NCBI RefSeq assembly: GCF_038008325.1
Contig: NZ_JBBOYW010000001.1
Span: 3,441,501 to 3,505,500 of the forward strand
Length of the DNA: 64,000 nt
From: Lysinibacillus sp. FSL K6-0232
Lineage (GTDB): Bacteria > Bacillota > Bacilli > Bacillales_A > Planococcaceae
Direction of reading: 5' to 3'
Shown piece after piece: positions 26,620-36,307 of this stretch (positions are counted from its first letter, which is position 1; the number at the start of each line of letters is the position of its first letter). The translations under genes and the position numbers were made by a program. A model generated the notes under the pieces. It was given only the letters and a program-made list of their open reading frames with translations. It was not told where the DNA came from and did not search any database.

Positions 26620-27465
26620 GTGATTCGTAACAACGCTCACAAGTATTCGGTATCAGCAATGTGTGCCGTCCTCGACATTAAAAGAAGTACGTATTATTAC
26701 CATGCGGACCTTTCTGGTGAGCGTGCAAGAAAAGCTGAAGACGCCGCACTTTCAAAAGAAATCGAACGCATATTCAAAGCCAGTCGTAACAACTATGGAA
26801 CACGTAAAATCAAAAAAGAACTGATGAAATTAGCAGAGCCGAAACAAGTATCAAGACGCCGAATTGGTCGTTTAATGAGCGAAATGGGCTTAGTTTCAAA
26901 CTATACAGTAGCGCAATTTAAGCCTCATCAAGCCAACTGTAACGAAGCACCTGTAAAAAATGAATTACAACGTGAATTCAATCAGAACAAGCAATTAGCT
27001 GTTATTGTCAGCGATTTAACATACGTCCGTGTCGGAAAAAAGTGGCACTATGTATGCTTATTTGTCGACCTTTTCAATCGAGAAATCATCGGTCATAGTG
27101 CAGGTGAAAATAAAACCGCAGACCTTGTGTATAAAGCGTTAGCAAGTATTGAAGCCAATTTGAATGACGTGAAAATGTTTCATACAGATCGAGGCAAAGA
27201 GTTCGATAACAAGCTGATTTCAGAAGCACTCGAGACGTTCGGCATCCAACGATCACTCAGCATGAAGGGTTGCCCTTACGATAACGCCGTGGCCGAAGCG
27301 ACATTTAAGGTATTTAAAACCGAATTCGCAAATCAAGCCCACTTCACTTCCCTTGAACAGCTCGCTCTTGAACTTGACGATTACGTTCATTGGTTTAACA
27401 ACATCCGTATCCACGGAACTCTTGGCTATTTAACGCCGATGGAATTCAAGCTACAGCCCACATGA
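26620..27465 (+). CDS. IS3-family transposase OrfB (DDE integrase)
   Basis: Catalytic protein of 281 residues with an HTH_21-like N-terminal part (YSVSAMCAVLDIKRSTYYYH) and an rve integrase core: first Asp in VIVSDLTYVRVG, second in MFHTDRGKEFDN, Glu in GCPYDNAVAEATFKVFKTE. It is in the -1 frame relative to OrfA, and the upstream extension reads KINVIRNN, so it is probably made as an OrfAB fusion by frameshifting. Confidence 0.9.
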   Translation: MIRNNAHKYSVSAMCAVLDIKRSTYYYHADLSGERARKAEDAALSKEIERIFKASRNNYGTRKIKKELMKLAEPKQVSRRRIGRLMSEMGLVSNYTVAQFKPHQANCNEAPVKNELQREFNQNKQLAVIVSDLTYVRVGKKWHYVCLFVDLFNREIIGHSAGENKTADLVYKALASIEANLNDVKMFHTDRGKEFDNKLISEALETFGIQRSLSMKGCPYDNAVAEATFKVFKTEFANQAHFTSLEQLALELDDYVHWFNNIRIHGTLGYLTPMEFKLQPT

Positions 27466-27870
27466 TTTTTGTCCAGTTTAGTGTTGACATTCCATCATGG
27501 AACATTTCCAGGATGCGGGGTTAAGATATTCAGTAAGGTTAAGCCATTTTGATAGACACACACGCTCAAACATTGCATTGAAAGCCCACTTGGTAACGGA
27601 ATCATCCATAAGTGCGTTTATAATTTCATCGGGGATTTCCTCCCCACTGGCAAGGTCAACCACCTGTACTTCACCGCCATCCACCGAATAACCAAATAGT
27701 AGAATTTCAAAATCATCACTCTCTGCATAACGGTAAACTCCAGACTTTTGAAGGTTGGCACTACTAAATGTTTCAATATCAATAGAAATAGAATTCATAT
27801 ATTACCGCCCTTTCCAATGCAAACGAGGTGGCAGAAGAACAACCTCCACCACCTCGTCTGTATTTATTCC

Positions 27871-28416
27871 TTATGCTAGAAAATCATCATCAATAGTTGT
27901 GAAGTCATCAGCTGCATTGGTCCTTCCACCTAAAGGCTCTCCATCTCTTATCTTCTGGATGTTGCCAAGACCACATGCTACACCCTTATTGCCATTAGAG
28001 TTAAAAGCATAGAAATTTAGGGATACTCTTGCATAACAACCGCTGTAAACCTCGTTGCGATCCAAGATAGGTCTAACCGCTTTATCTACTATTTGGGGTG
28101 GCGTCTTGCTGTTGGCATTTACAAAATAATGCCCTTTATAAGCCTCATCATCACGTTCTACATCACCATCACGAAGTGGCAGTTTGATAGCCGCCTTATT
28201 CGGCTTTTTACCACCAAACTGTGCAATGCCCTCTTCAATGGCTGCATCTACTGCTGCATTGATAGCATTGATGGTTTCCTTATCTGTTTTGGGAATCAAT
28301 ACGGATACGCTGTACTTTTCCGCTCCGCCATTGATGGATACGGGTTCCCAGCCGTGAAAGTAGCTGAGACGGGTGTTGACACTTGTAATAACCTTCGTTC
28401 TGTTTTGATTATTCAT
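27871..28416 (-). CDS. DUF2815 protein, probable phage single-strand DNA-binding protein
   Basis: Protein of 181 residues, DUF2815 type, thought to be related to the T7 gp2.5-like single-stranded DNA-binding proteins. It shows NTRLSYFHGWEPVSINGGAEKYSVSVLIPK, an internal RDGDVERDDEAYKGHYFVNANSKTPPQIVD, and an acidic tail DDFTTIDDDFLA as is common for such binders. It lies between polA and DUF2800, the usual order. Its start overlaps the end of the DUF2800 frame. Confidence 0.8.
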   Translation of the reverse strand: MNNQNRTKVITSVNTRLSYFHGWEPVSINGGAEKYSVSVLIPKTDKETINAINAAVDAAIEEGIAQFGGKKPNKAAIKLPLRDGDVERDDEAYKGHYFVNANSKTPPQIVDKAVRPILDRNEVYSGCYARVSLNFYAFNSNGNKGVACGLGNIQKIRDGEPLGGRTNAADDFTTIDDDFLA

Positions 28417-28477
28417 ATTCCAATTCCTCCGTTATTTCGTTAAATTCGTTATTTACGTTTGATATATTCATAGCTGG
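28409..28477 (-). pseudogene. DUF2800 gene, last 23 codons
   Basis: Minus-strand tail reading PAMNISNVNNEFNEITEELEYE-stop, ending inside the DUF2815 start. It is the missing end of the DUF2800 fragment at 54304-54662, which stops at SDKRPA. The shared 5 bases CCAGC (GCTGG at 28473-28477) are the target duplication. The join is exactly in frame when the IS21 copy and the inversion are removed. Confidence 0.85.
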
Positions 28478-28623
28478 TGTGTATTGCATAATAAAAGTGC
28501 AGACTAGTGCAGCGAATTTGTACAGAGTCTAGCACTTTTTTAGTGCAAAAAAATAGACTTGCCAGCCACCCCAAGTCACTCTACTGTTAAAGTGTCGAAT
28601 TTTACCAGTGGAGGTTTGAAAGG

Positions 28624-30054
28624 ATGCTAGCAATGTCTGAAGTTAATTGTATCAAAACATTACGAAATGAAAAAGGATTATCGATTACTGAAATCGCCAA
28701 TACAATGCAAGTCAATTGGCGTACTGCCAAGAAATACGGTGATGGGGATCAGTTGCCGCAGGAGAAAACTCACCTGAAAAAAGGCATGATGTACGACGAA
28801 AAATGGGGAGAAATCGTAGTTGATTGGTTAGAAGAGGATTTAAAACTAAAGAAAAAATTACGCCGTACAAACAAGAAAATGCTTGAGGATCTAGTAAAGA
28901 TGGGATTCAAAGGTTCTTACAGAACGCTTTGTAATTTTATTCAAGAATGGAAAGCAACAGAAGAAGAGGAAGCAGATAAAGGGCATGAACGTTTAAATCA
29001 TCCAGGAGGAGAAGCACAGGTAGACTTCGGTGTAATGGAGGCTGTTCAAGATGGGGAAATTATTGATGTTCACGCATTAGTCATGTCATTCCCTGCAAGT
29101 AATACAGCATTTGCGGTGCCGATGCCTGGTGAAAACTTAGAATGTTTTTTAGGTGGACTTCAAATGTTGTTTAAACAGGCTGGTGGTATTCCTTTGAGCA
29201 TTCGAATTGATAACCTAACACCTGCGGTGAAAAAAGTAAGAAAAGGAGATTCAGAGGCCCAATTAACCGAAGCCTTCCGACATTTCCAACAATATTACGG
29301 CTTTAAAGTGCAAGTGTGTAACCCACGCAAAGGAAATGAAAAAGGTCATGTAGAAAGAAAGGTTGGCTATGTACGCTATAATTTCTTTAGCTTGCCACCT
29401 GTCATTAAAGACCTTGAGGATTTAGGAAATCAATTAGAACAGCAGTTAGCAAATGATCGTCAACGAATTCATTATAAAAAGGAAGTACTGATTGATGAGC
29501 TATGGCAGCTTGAACAAAAGCAATTGATCAAATTACCTGAAGAACCATATCCGATATTTAAGCAGTTTCTGATAAAGTTTAATAAGTATAATGAATTCAA
29601 GCTTGATGGACATTTGATTCATGTACCAAGAGCAAGGAACTACGTCCAACTTTCTTGTGTGACATATTGGGATTCGTATAAAGTCATCACAAATGACGGT
29701 GAAATTCTATTATCTGATGCCCGTCCTTATATGAGAAAACGCCGTTTTATTCCTTGGAAGGAGATTTTAAAAGATTGGTTGAAAAAACCACGTGTTGTAG
29801 GGCATTCTCGTTATTCAAACTATTTACCAGCGCGTATTAAAGAGTATTTAACAGTGCCTTCGCTTGCCTTAAGAAAACAACGGATTAATGAATTACTGAC
29901 GCTTTTACTCACACATGATATGAATGACATTGATCAAAACTTTTATAGTTATATTGGACGTGAGGTAGAAGAGACAGAACACCCTTACGGTGTGAATTGG
30001 ACAGAATATGATGCCTTATCGCCAAAAGGAACGGAGGCGTTGAATCATGAATGA
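28624..30054 (+). CDS. istA: IS21-family transposase IstA
   Basis: DDE transposase of 476 residues. An N-terminal helix-turn-helix (LSITEIANTMQVNWRTAKKYG) is followed by an rve-type core with PGGEAQVDFGVMEAV (first Asp), SIRIDNLTPAVKK (second Asp) and KGNEKGHVERKVGYVR (Glu), then a beta-barrel C-terminal part. It overlaps istB by 8 bases, the typical IS21 layout. The protein is identical in both copies. Confidence 0.93.
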   Translation: MLAMSEVNCIKTLRNEKGLSITEIANTMQVNWRTAKKYGDGDQLPQEKTHLKKGMMYDEKWGEIVVDWLEEDLKLKKKLRRTNKKMLEDLVKMGFKGSYRTLCNFIQEWKATEEEEADKGHERLNHPGGEAQVDFGVMEAVQDGEIIDVHALVMSFPASNTAFAVPMPGENLECFLGGLQMLFKQAGGIPLSIRIDNLTPAVKKVRKGDSEAQLTEAFRHFQQYYGFKVQVCNPRKGNEKGHVERKVGYVRYNFFSLPPVIKDLEDLGNQLEQQLANDRQRIHYKKEVLIDELWQLEQKQLIKLPEEPYPIFKQFLIKFNKYNEFKLDGHLIHVPRARNYVQLSCVTYWDSYKVITNDGEILLSDARPYMRKRRFIPWKEILKDWLKKPRVVGHSRYSNYLPARIKEYLTVPSLALRKQRINELLTLLLTHDMNDIDQNFYSYIGREVEETEHPYGVNWTEYDALSPKGTEALNHE

Positions 30055-30769
30055 AGCGATTTTAACGCTCTGTAAGCAATTGAGATTGGCTTATGTGGCA
30101 GAAGCCATTAAAGTGGTACCTTTTACCGATCCAGAAGAATATATTTATCAAATTTTATTAAAAGAGCAGCTTGGCAGAGAACAAGCAAAAATAGCGCGTA
30201 ATTTGAAGCAGGCACGTTTTATCGATACGAAGACGCTTGAAAGTTACCAGTGGCATAAAGATATTTGTTTACCTAGCCATTTAACAAAAGATGAATTAGA
30301 GCGACTAGATTTCATTCGAAGAAAAGAGAATATCATTTTAGTTGGAGCACCTGGAACAGGTAAAACTCATTTAGCTTCTGCACTTGGACGAAAAGCTTGT
30401 GAACAAGGATTTGAAGTGCGTTTTTATCGCGTTTCACATTTGGTTGAAGAATTAGAGCAAGCACTCCTTGTAGGGAAATTAAAGCAATTTAGAAGTAAAT
30501 TAGAGAAAGTTGATTTAATGATTTTAGATGAAATGGGTTATTTGCCTTTTGGTAAAGAAGGAGCAGAATTACTGTTTCAAATTATTTCAGAGTTCTATGA
30601 ACAAAAGAGCTTGATTATCACATCAAATTTAGAATTTAGTCAGTGGAACCGCATTTTCTCGGATTCACGTTTAACGGCAGCTCTGGTGGATCGTTTGATT
30701 CACCACGCCCATATTATTTCATACACGGGTCAGAGCTTCCGTTTAACCAATGCGTTGTCGAGAAAATAG
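30047..30769 (+). CDS. istB: IS21-family helper ATPase IstB
   Basis: AAA+ DnaC-like ATPase of 240 residues needed for target selection and transposition. It has Walker A LVGAPGTGKTHLA, Walker B LMILDEMGYLPF, sensor 1 LIITSNLEFSQW and the tail HHAHIISYTGQSFRL typical of IstB. It is identical to the second copy. Confidence 0.93.
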   Translation: MNEAILTLCKQLRLAYVAEAIKVVPFTDPEEYIYQILLKEQLGREQAKIARNLKQARFIDTKTLESYQWHKDICLPSHLTKDELERLDFIRRKENIILVGAPGTGKTHLASALGRKACEQGFEVRFYRVSHLVEELEQALLVGKLKQFRSKLEKVDLMILDEMGYLPFGKEGAELLFQIISEFYEQKSLIITSNLEFSQWNRIFSDSRLTAALVDRLIHHAHIISYTGQSFRLTNALSRK

Positions 30770-30839
30770 AGAAAATATTGGGTGGCAATGCTCTGTATTT
30801 TTCGTTGCAATTCTCTGCACTTTTCTCTTGCAAAATACA

Positions 30840-33097
30840 GCAGTATCCGATCCATGCAAGAACGAAGTAAAGAGTTAATATCTGGTCGTTTACAAGACGT
30901 CGCTTATGAACGTATAGACGACCAAACGGAAGCCCTCATTTCCATGATTGGCGAACATCAAGTAGACTATCGTTTCTTTATTGGGTTTAAGCTGTTGCTG
31001 AAAGAAGAAGAAGTCAGTATGAAATCAATGGGGAAAAACATTAAAAATTCACTATCTTCATTTGTCCGTGATGCAAACCACCACCTGATGGGAGATTTTG
31101 TCTCGATGCCACATGAAGAAATGAGGCGTTTCTCTAAAATGGAATCTTTATTACAAAACAAAATTTCTAGACGTTTTAAGGTACGGCCATTAGATAAAAA
31201 TGACTTTGGCTATCTGATTGAACATCTTCACGGTCAAACAGGAATTGCTTATGACGAATATGACTATGCCCTCCCTCTAAAGAAATTAAAAAAGGAAACT
31301 TTAGTGAAGCGTTATGACCTGATTAAACCGACTCGTTGTTTGATAGAGGAAAACCAACGGTATTTAAAAATCGAACAGGAAGAACAAACCACGTATGTGG
31401 CATACTTTACGATTAATTCCATTGTCGGTGATCTTGAGTTTCCATCTGATGAAATTTTTTATTATCAACAACAACAATTTGATTTTCAAATCGATACTTC
31501 CATGAACGTAGAAATTGTAACGAATAAAAAAGCGTTATCTACCGTTCGGAATAAGAAAAAGGAACTCAAAGACTTGGATAATCATGCCTGGGAATCCGAT
31601 AATGAAACTGGCAGCAATGTCATCGACGCATTAGAACAGGTAAATGAATTAGAAGATGTGCTCGACCAAAGTAAAGAATCGATGTATAAATTAAGCTACG
31701 TGATTCGCGTGTCTGCTCCTAACTTGGACGAACTCAAACAGCGTTGTAATGAGGTAAAAGATTTTTATGATGATTTGAACGTAAAACTCGTTCGTCCGTT
31801 TGGAGATATGATCGGTTTACACAGTGAATTTATCCCAGCCAGTAAGCGGTATATGAATGATTATATTCAGTATGTTACATCTGATTTTTTGGCAGGACTT
31901 GGATTTGGGGCAACGCAAATGCTCGGAGAAACGGAAGGAATATATTTTGGCTACAATTTGGACACGGGAAGAAATGTCTATCTCAATCCCAGCCTGGCTA
32001 GTCAAGGAGTCAAAGGTTCTGTTACCAATGCGTTAGCTTCTGCATTCTTAGGTTCACTTGGTGGTGGGAAATCTTTTTCCAATAATCTATTAGTCTATTA
32101 TGCCGTTCTCTTTGGAGGACAAGCACTCATTGTTGATCCAAAGGCAGAACGAGGAAAATGGAAAGAAACATTACCTGAAATCGCTCACGAGATTAATATT
32201 GTTAATTTAACGAGTGAAGATCAAAATAAAGGATTACTTGATCCTTATGTCATTATGAAAAAGAAAAAGGATTCAGAAAGTCTTGCGATTGATATTCTCA
32301 CTTTCCTCACGGGTATTTCTAGTCGAGATGGTGAAAAGTTTCCAGTGTTACGAAGAGCGATTCGAGCTGTCAGTCAACAGGAAGAACGAGGCTTGCTTCT
32401 TGTGATTCATGAATTAAGAAGTGACCCTAATCCATTAGCGGGCCCTATTGCTGACCATATCGAGAGTTTTACGGATTATGACTTTGCCCACCTCCTCTTT
32501 TCAGATGGAACGGTGAAACATTCAATCAGTTTAGAAAAGCAGTTAAATATTATCCAAGTGGCGGATTTAGTGTTACCAGACGCAGAAACAAGTTTTGAGG
32601 AATATACAACGATGGAATTATTAAGTGTCGCCATGTTGATTGTCATTTCCACTTTTGCGTTAGACTTCATTCATTCCGACCGTAGCATTTTTAAAATTGT
32701 TGATTTGGACGAAGCCTGGAGCTTCCTACAAGTTGCACAAGGAAAAACACTTTCTAATAAATTGGTTCGTGCAGGGCGTGCCATGAATGCAGGTGTCTAC
32801 TTTGTTACCCAGAACGCCGACGATTTAACCGATGAAAAATTAAAGAATAATATTGGTGTCAAGTTCGCTTTCCGTTCAAGAGATATGACAGAAATAAAGA
32901 AAACTCTTCAATTCTTTGGTGTGGATGCGGAAGATGAATCGAATCAAAGGCGATTACGGGAACTGGAAAACGGACAATGTTTAATTCAAGACTTATATGG
33001 GCGTGTGGGGATTATTCAAGTCCATCCTGTCTTTGAAGATTTATTTTATGCTTTTGACACGCGTCCACCGACACAGGAGAAGAAAGGTGGCGATTAA
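30840..33097 (+). pseudogene. VirB4-type conjugation ATPase (Tn916 Orf16-like), C-terminal part
   Basis: Main part (about 750 residues) of the coupling/secretion ATPase of the conjugation machine. It has Walker A SLGGGKSFSNNLLV, VDPKAERGKW and the Walker B region FKIVDLDEAWSFLQVAQGKTLSNKLVRAGRAMNAGVYFVTQNADDL. The frame open from 30782 includes IS21 end sequence; real VirB4 sequence starts at the duplication GCAGT (30840) as SSIRSMQERSKELISGRL. The missing N-terminus is at 57025-57240 on the other strand. The gene is broken by IS21 and by inversion, so transfer should be abolished unless another copy acts in trans. Confidence 0.9.
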
Positions 33098-35273
33098 TTT
33101 GAAAAAACAAAAATGGAAAAAGATTGTCTTAACGGTGGTACTTATTGGTACTGCCGTTTTTCTATGTCTTCTTTTACTTGGAACATTAGCTCAAGCAGCT
33201 GGCTTAGTTGATGATACGGTGTCAGAAGATAATCTCTATTCCTTGTACCCACTTGACCATTATCAATTAGATTTCTACGTGGATTCGGGTTGGGATTGGT
33301 TGCCGTGGAATTGGGATGATGGCATAGGTAAACAAGTCATGTATGGCTTATATACAATCACGAATTTCATTTGGATTATTAGCTTATATTTATCAAATGC
33401 AACAGGCTACTTAATCCAACAAGCTTATTCTCTCGATTTCATTTCCCAAACGGCAGACGCTATCGGGAAAAACATGCAAACATTAGCTGGAATTACCGCA
33501 AGTGGTTTCAGCAGTTCCGGATTTTATATAGGTTTTTTGCTTCTTTTCATTTTAGTGATTGGAATTTACGTGGCCTATACAGGCTTAATGAAACGGGAAA
33601 CAACGAAAGCGATTCGGGCGATCCTAAACTTTTTAGTCGTGTTTATTTTGTCGGCTTCTTTTATCGCCTACGCTCCAACCTATATTACTAAAATTAATGA
33701 TTTTTCAGCAGATATTAGTCAAGCAAGTTTAGGTTTAGGAACAAAAATCTTGATGCCGAACTCTAACAGTCAAGGAAAAGACAGCGTGGATATGATACGG
33801 AATAACCTCTTTTCCATTCAAGTGGAGCAGCCTTGGATGTTGTTGCAGTTTGATGATTCAGACAAAGAGACAATTGGCGAAGAACGTGTTGAATCCTTAG
33901 TTTCCATTAGCCCTGACGCCAATAATGGGAAAGATCGTGAAGATGCTGTCAAAGCAGAAATTGAAGATCACGACAATAAAAATTTAACGATTACGAAGAC
34001 CACCACACGTTTAGGGATGGTCTTCTTTTTATTTATATTTAATATTGGAATATCCATTTTCGTGTTCCTACTATCGGGCATTATGATTTTCTCGCAAATT
34101 CTGTTTATCATCTATGCAATGTTCTTACCAATTAGTTTTCTACTTTCCATGATACCCACCTTTGAAAACATGGGAAAACAAGCGATTATGAAACTATTTA
34201 ATGTGATTATGCTTCGGGCTGGGATTACGTTGATTATCACAGTAGCCTTTAGTATTTCATCCATGCTTTACAGTTTAACAACAAGTTTTCCGTTTTTCTT
34301 GATTGCCTTTTTGCAGATCGTGACGTTTGCAGGCATTTACATGAAACTCGGTGACATTATGAGCATGTTTAAACTACAAAGTAATGATTCACAACAAGTC
34401 GGACGTCAAGTCATGCGTCGTCCTTATCGAATGTTTAATCGGGGTAGTCGGCGATTACAGCGAACAATCGGACGCACCCTTGCAGGGGCAACAGCTGGAG
34501 CAACGGTCGGGGCAATGGTTGGAAAATCAAAGCAAACAAAAGGCTCGTTCTCTCCCCTACGCCCATCGCAACGGTTAACATCGACTACAAAAAATAACAA
34601 AGAACGGCCAACTGATCGCACGAAATCAACATCTTTAAGTCAGAAAGTAGGTCAAGTCACAGGAAAAGTGCTTGGTGCGAAAAGTCAGTTCCGTGCAAAT
34701 ATAGATCATCGTAAAGAACAACTACATGATTTACCTACTACTGCTCAATATGCGGTGATGCAAGGAAAAGAACAGCTTACAAAACCCGCCCGTGATTTTA
34801 AAGAAGGCATGAAGCAAGCAAAGGAAAAGAGACAAAAAACAGATGCAGACCGTCAAGCAAAACATCGTCAAACCATTGCAGATAGGCGGCAAGCATTGGA
34901 TAAAAAACGTCCCCCTTCTCGAAAGACTGCTAGTTATGAACGACCAGTCACGCATGATGTCAATGAATCCGCACATCAAGATAGATTAAAGAACCCAACT
35001 GTTCAACAAAGAGAAAAGACAAGACCTGCCGCAAAAAGCGAGCATATGAAGCAATTCAAATTACAACGACAGTTATCGAGTCCAGACAGAAAAGAGCATT
35101 TTACAGATAATCCCAAACAACCTGTTAAAAAAGAAAACCGATCTCCTAATGAAGAACGTTCTCGACCAAAAAATAGTCGGACAATCATCAAGCGTCCTTC
35201 TAAACCGTTGAAACGTACAAACCGGAAACAAATCACTAAGCGTCCAATCCATGCTGTTAGGAGGAAACGCTGA
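33087..35273 (+). CDS. Conjugation membrane protein (Tn916 Orf15 / TcpH, VirB6-like)
   Basis: Polytopic membrane channel component of the ICE, about 728 residues. An N-terminal segment (KIVLTVVLIGTAVFLCLLLL) is followed by SLDFISQTADAIGKNMQTLAG, then about six hydrophobic segments up to residue 440 and a long basic hydrophilic tail (KRPPSRKTASYERPV ...). Starts at GTG 33087 (AGGAG 7 bases before) or TTG 33099 are both reasonable; the frame open further upstream overlaps virB4 and is not used. The stop overlaps the next ATG. Confidence 0.85.
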   Translation: MAINLKKQKWKKIVLTVVLIGTAVFLCLLLLGTLAQAAGLVDDTVSEDNLYSLYPLDHYQLDFYVDSGWDWLPWNWDDGIGKQVMYGLYTITNFIWIISLYLSNATGYLIQQAYSLDFISQTADAIGKNMQTLAGITASGFSSSGFYIGFLLLFILVIGIYVAYTGLMKRETTKAIRAILNFLVVFILSASFIAYAPTYITKINDFSADISQASLGLGTKILMPNSNSQGKDSVDMIRNNLFSIQVEQPWMLLQFDDSDKETIGEERVESLVSISPDANNGKDREDAVKAEIEDHDNKNLTITKTTTRLGMVFFLFIFNIGISIFVFLLSGIMIFSQILFIIYAMFLPISFLLSMIPTFENMGKQAIMKLFNVIMLRAGITLIITVAFSISSMLYSLTTSFPFFLIAFLQIVTFAGIYMKLGDIMSMFKLQSNDSQQVGRQVMRRPYRMFNRGSRRLQRTIGRTLAGATAGATVGAMVGKSKQTKGSFSPLRPSQRLTSTTKNNKERPTDRTKSTSLSQKVGQVTGKVLGAKSQFRANIDHRKEQLHDLPTTAQYAVMQGKEQLTKPARDFKEGMKQAKEKRQKTDADRQAKHRQTIADRRQALDKKRPPSRKTASYERPVTHDVNESAHQDRLKNPTVQQREKTRPAAKSEHMKQFKLQRQLSSPDRKEHFTDNPKQPVKKENRSPNEERSRPKNSRTIIKRPSKPLKRTNRKQITKRPIHAVRRKR

Positions 35274-36292
35274 TGAAAGTCATGAAATTAAAGGTCATGT
35301 TAATTGCTGGAGGATTAGGCTTTCTTGCCTTTTTAGGGATATTAACATTTGTAGCTATTTTTATATCAAACGAAGAACACTCATCAGATGGTGGTGATTT
35401 CATTCATGATATAGGTGGCATATCAGTATCCGCCGATGTATTAAAGCACCAGCCAATGGTAGAAAAGTATGCACAAGAATATGGAATTAGTGAGTATGTC
35501 TCTACTCTACTTGCGATTATTGAAGTGGAAAGCGGCGGTAAATTGCCAGACGTAATGCAGGCCAGTGAATCGTTGGGATTACCGCCTAATACATTGGATA
35601 CCGAAGCTTCTATTAAACAAGGAACAAGATATTTTGCAGATTTGTTGCGTTCTGCAGAAGCAAAAGGTATCGATGAGAATACAGTCATTCAGGCTTACAA
35701 CTATGGCGGTGCTTTTATTGATTATGTCGCAAAACAAGGAAGCTCTTACTCTTTTAAATTAGCTGAAAGCTTTGCGAAGGAACGGTCAGGGGGCAGTAAA
35801 GTCACTTACTCTAATCCAATAGCCGTAAAGAAAAATGGTGGTTGGCGGTACCGTTATGGCAATATGTTTTATGTCGATTTAGTGAGTCAGTATTCTATTT
35901 CGCCTCAATTTGATGATGAAATGGTTCAGATTGTCATGAATGAAGCATTAAAATACGAAGGGTTTCCTTATGTCTTTGGTGGAGATAATCCAAATACTTC
36001 ATTTGATTGTAGTGGACTCACGCAGTGGAGCTATCGGAAAGCTGGGATTAATTTGCCCCGAACAGCACAACAGCAATATAACGTAACTGAGCATATTCCT
36101 CTTTCAGAAGCAAAACCTGGGGATTTAGTATTTTTTCATTCTACGTATAACGCGGGAACGTATGTCACGCACGTTGGGATCTATGTTGGAAACAACCAAA
36201 TGTATAACGCAGGTGATCCGATTGGTTATGCGGATTTGACGTCTTCTTACTGGCAAAAGCACTTAATTGGAGCTGGACGGATTAAACAATAG
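35273..36292 (+). CDS. Bifunctional cell-wall hydrolase of the ICE (Tn916 Orf14 / TcpG-like)
   Basis: Membrane-anchored peptidoglycan hydrolase of 339 residues that opens the wall for the conjugation channel. It has one N-terminal membrane segment (LMLIAGGLGFLAFLGILTF region), a lysozyme-like transglycosylase domain (LLAIIEVESGG with catalytic Glu; ASESLGLPPNT; AYNYGG) and a C-terminal NlpC/P60 endopeptidase domain (FDCSGLTQWSYRKAG with Cys; THVGIYVGNNQMYNAG with His). Confidence 0.93.
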   Translation: MKVMKLKVMLIAGGLGFLAFLGILTFVAIFISNEEHSSDGGDFIHDIGGISVSADVLKHQPMVEKYAQEYGISEYVSTLLAIIEVESGGKLPDVMQASESLGLPPNTLDTEASIKQGTRYFADLLRSAEAKGIDENTVIQAYNYGGAFIDYVAKQGSSYSFKLAESFAKERSGGSKVTYSNPIAVKKNGGWRYRYGNMFYVDLVSQYSISPQFDDEMVQIVMNEALKYEGFPYVFGGDNPNTSFDCSGLTQWSYRKAGINLPRTAQQQYNVTEHIPLSEAKPGDLVFFHSTYNAGTYVTHVGIYVGNNQMYNAGDPIGYADLTSSYWQKHLIGAGRIKQ

Positions 36293-36307
36293 AAAGGGTT
36301 AGATAAA

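Larger units (their letters stand above)
26258..27494 (+). mobile_element. IS3-family insertion sequence in polA
   Basis: Element of 1237 bp with imperfect 25-bp terminal inverted repeats that begin TGGATAGGCTACACTAAG on the left and TGGAATGTCAACACTAAA on the right read inward. It is flanked by a 3-bp target duplication TCA (26255-26257 and 27495-27497), the usual size for the family. It carries overlapping orfA and orfB in the standard layout. Confidence 0.9.
24624..27798 (-). pseudogene. Phage family A DNA polymerase, split by an IS3-family element
   Basis: Phage DNA polymerase I-like gene. The first part (27798 to about 27495) begins MNSISIDIETFSSANLQKSG, a 3'-5' exonuclease Exo I motif with the DIE signature, and stops inside the IS at ASWKCSM. 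The second part (from about 26257 down to 24624) continues IWSAYMGLPLSLEGVGAVLG and carries polymerase motif A FIVADFSAIEARVIAW, motif B ELALGYGGSVGALKSMG and motif C IVAHVHDEIIIE. Removing the IS and one TCA copy joins the parts in frame (CSM-IWS). Intact length would be about 640 residues. The phage cannot replicate with this enzyme unless the IS is excised. Confidence 0.9.
28478..30839 (+). mobile_element. IS21-family insertion sequence, copy 1 (inversion endpoint)
   Basis: Element of 2362 bp with ends TGTGTATTGC and GCAAAATACA and an inner shared repeat AAAAGTGCAGA. It carries istA and istB. Flanks do not match: GCTGG on the left (28473-28477) but GCAGT on the right (30840-30844). The partner copy at 54663-57024 has the two matching partners. 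Copy 1 is therefore a recombinant junction. Confidence 0.93.

Noticed and set aside
30782-30839. Start of VirB4 within the IS21 end
   Set aside because: The first 19 codons of this frame are IS21 terminal sequence and occur again at the other copy. The true N-terminus is at 57025-57240.
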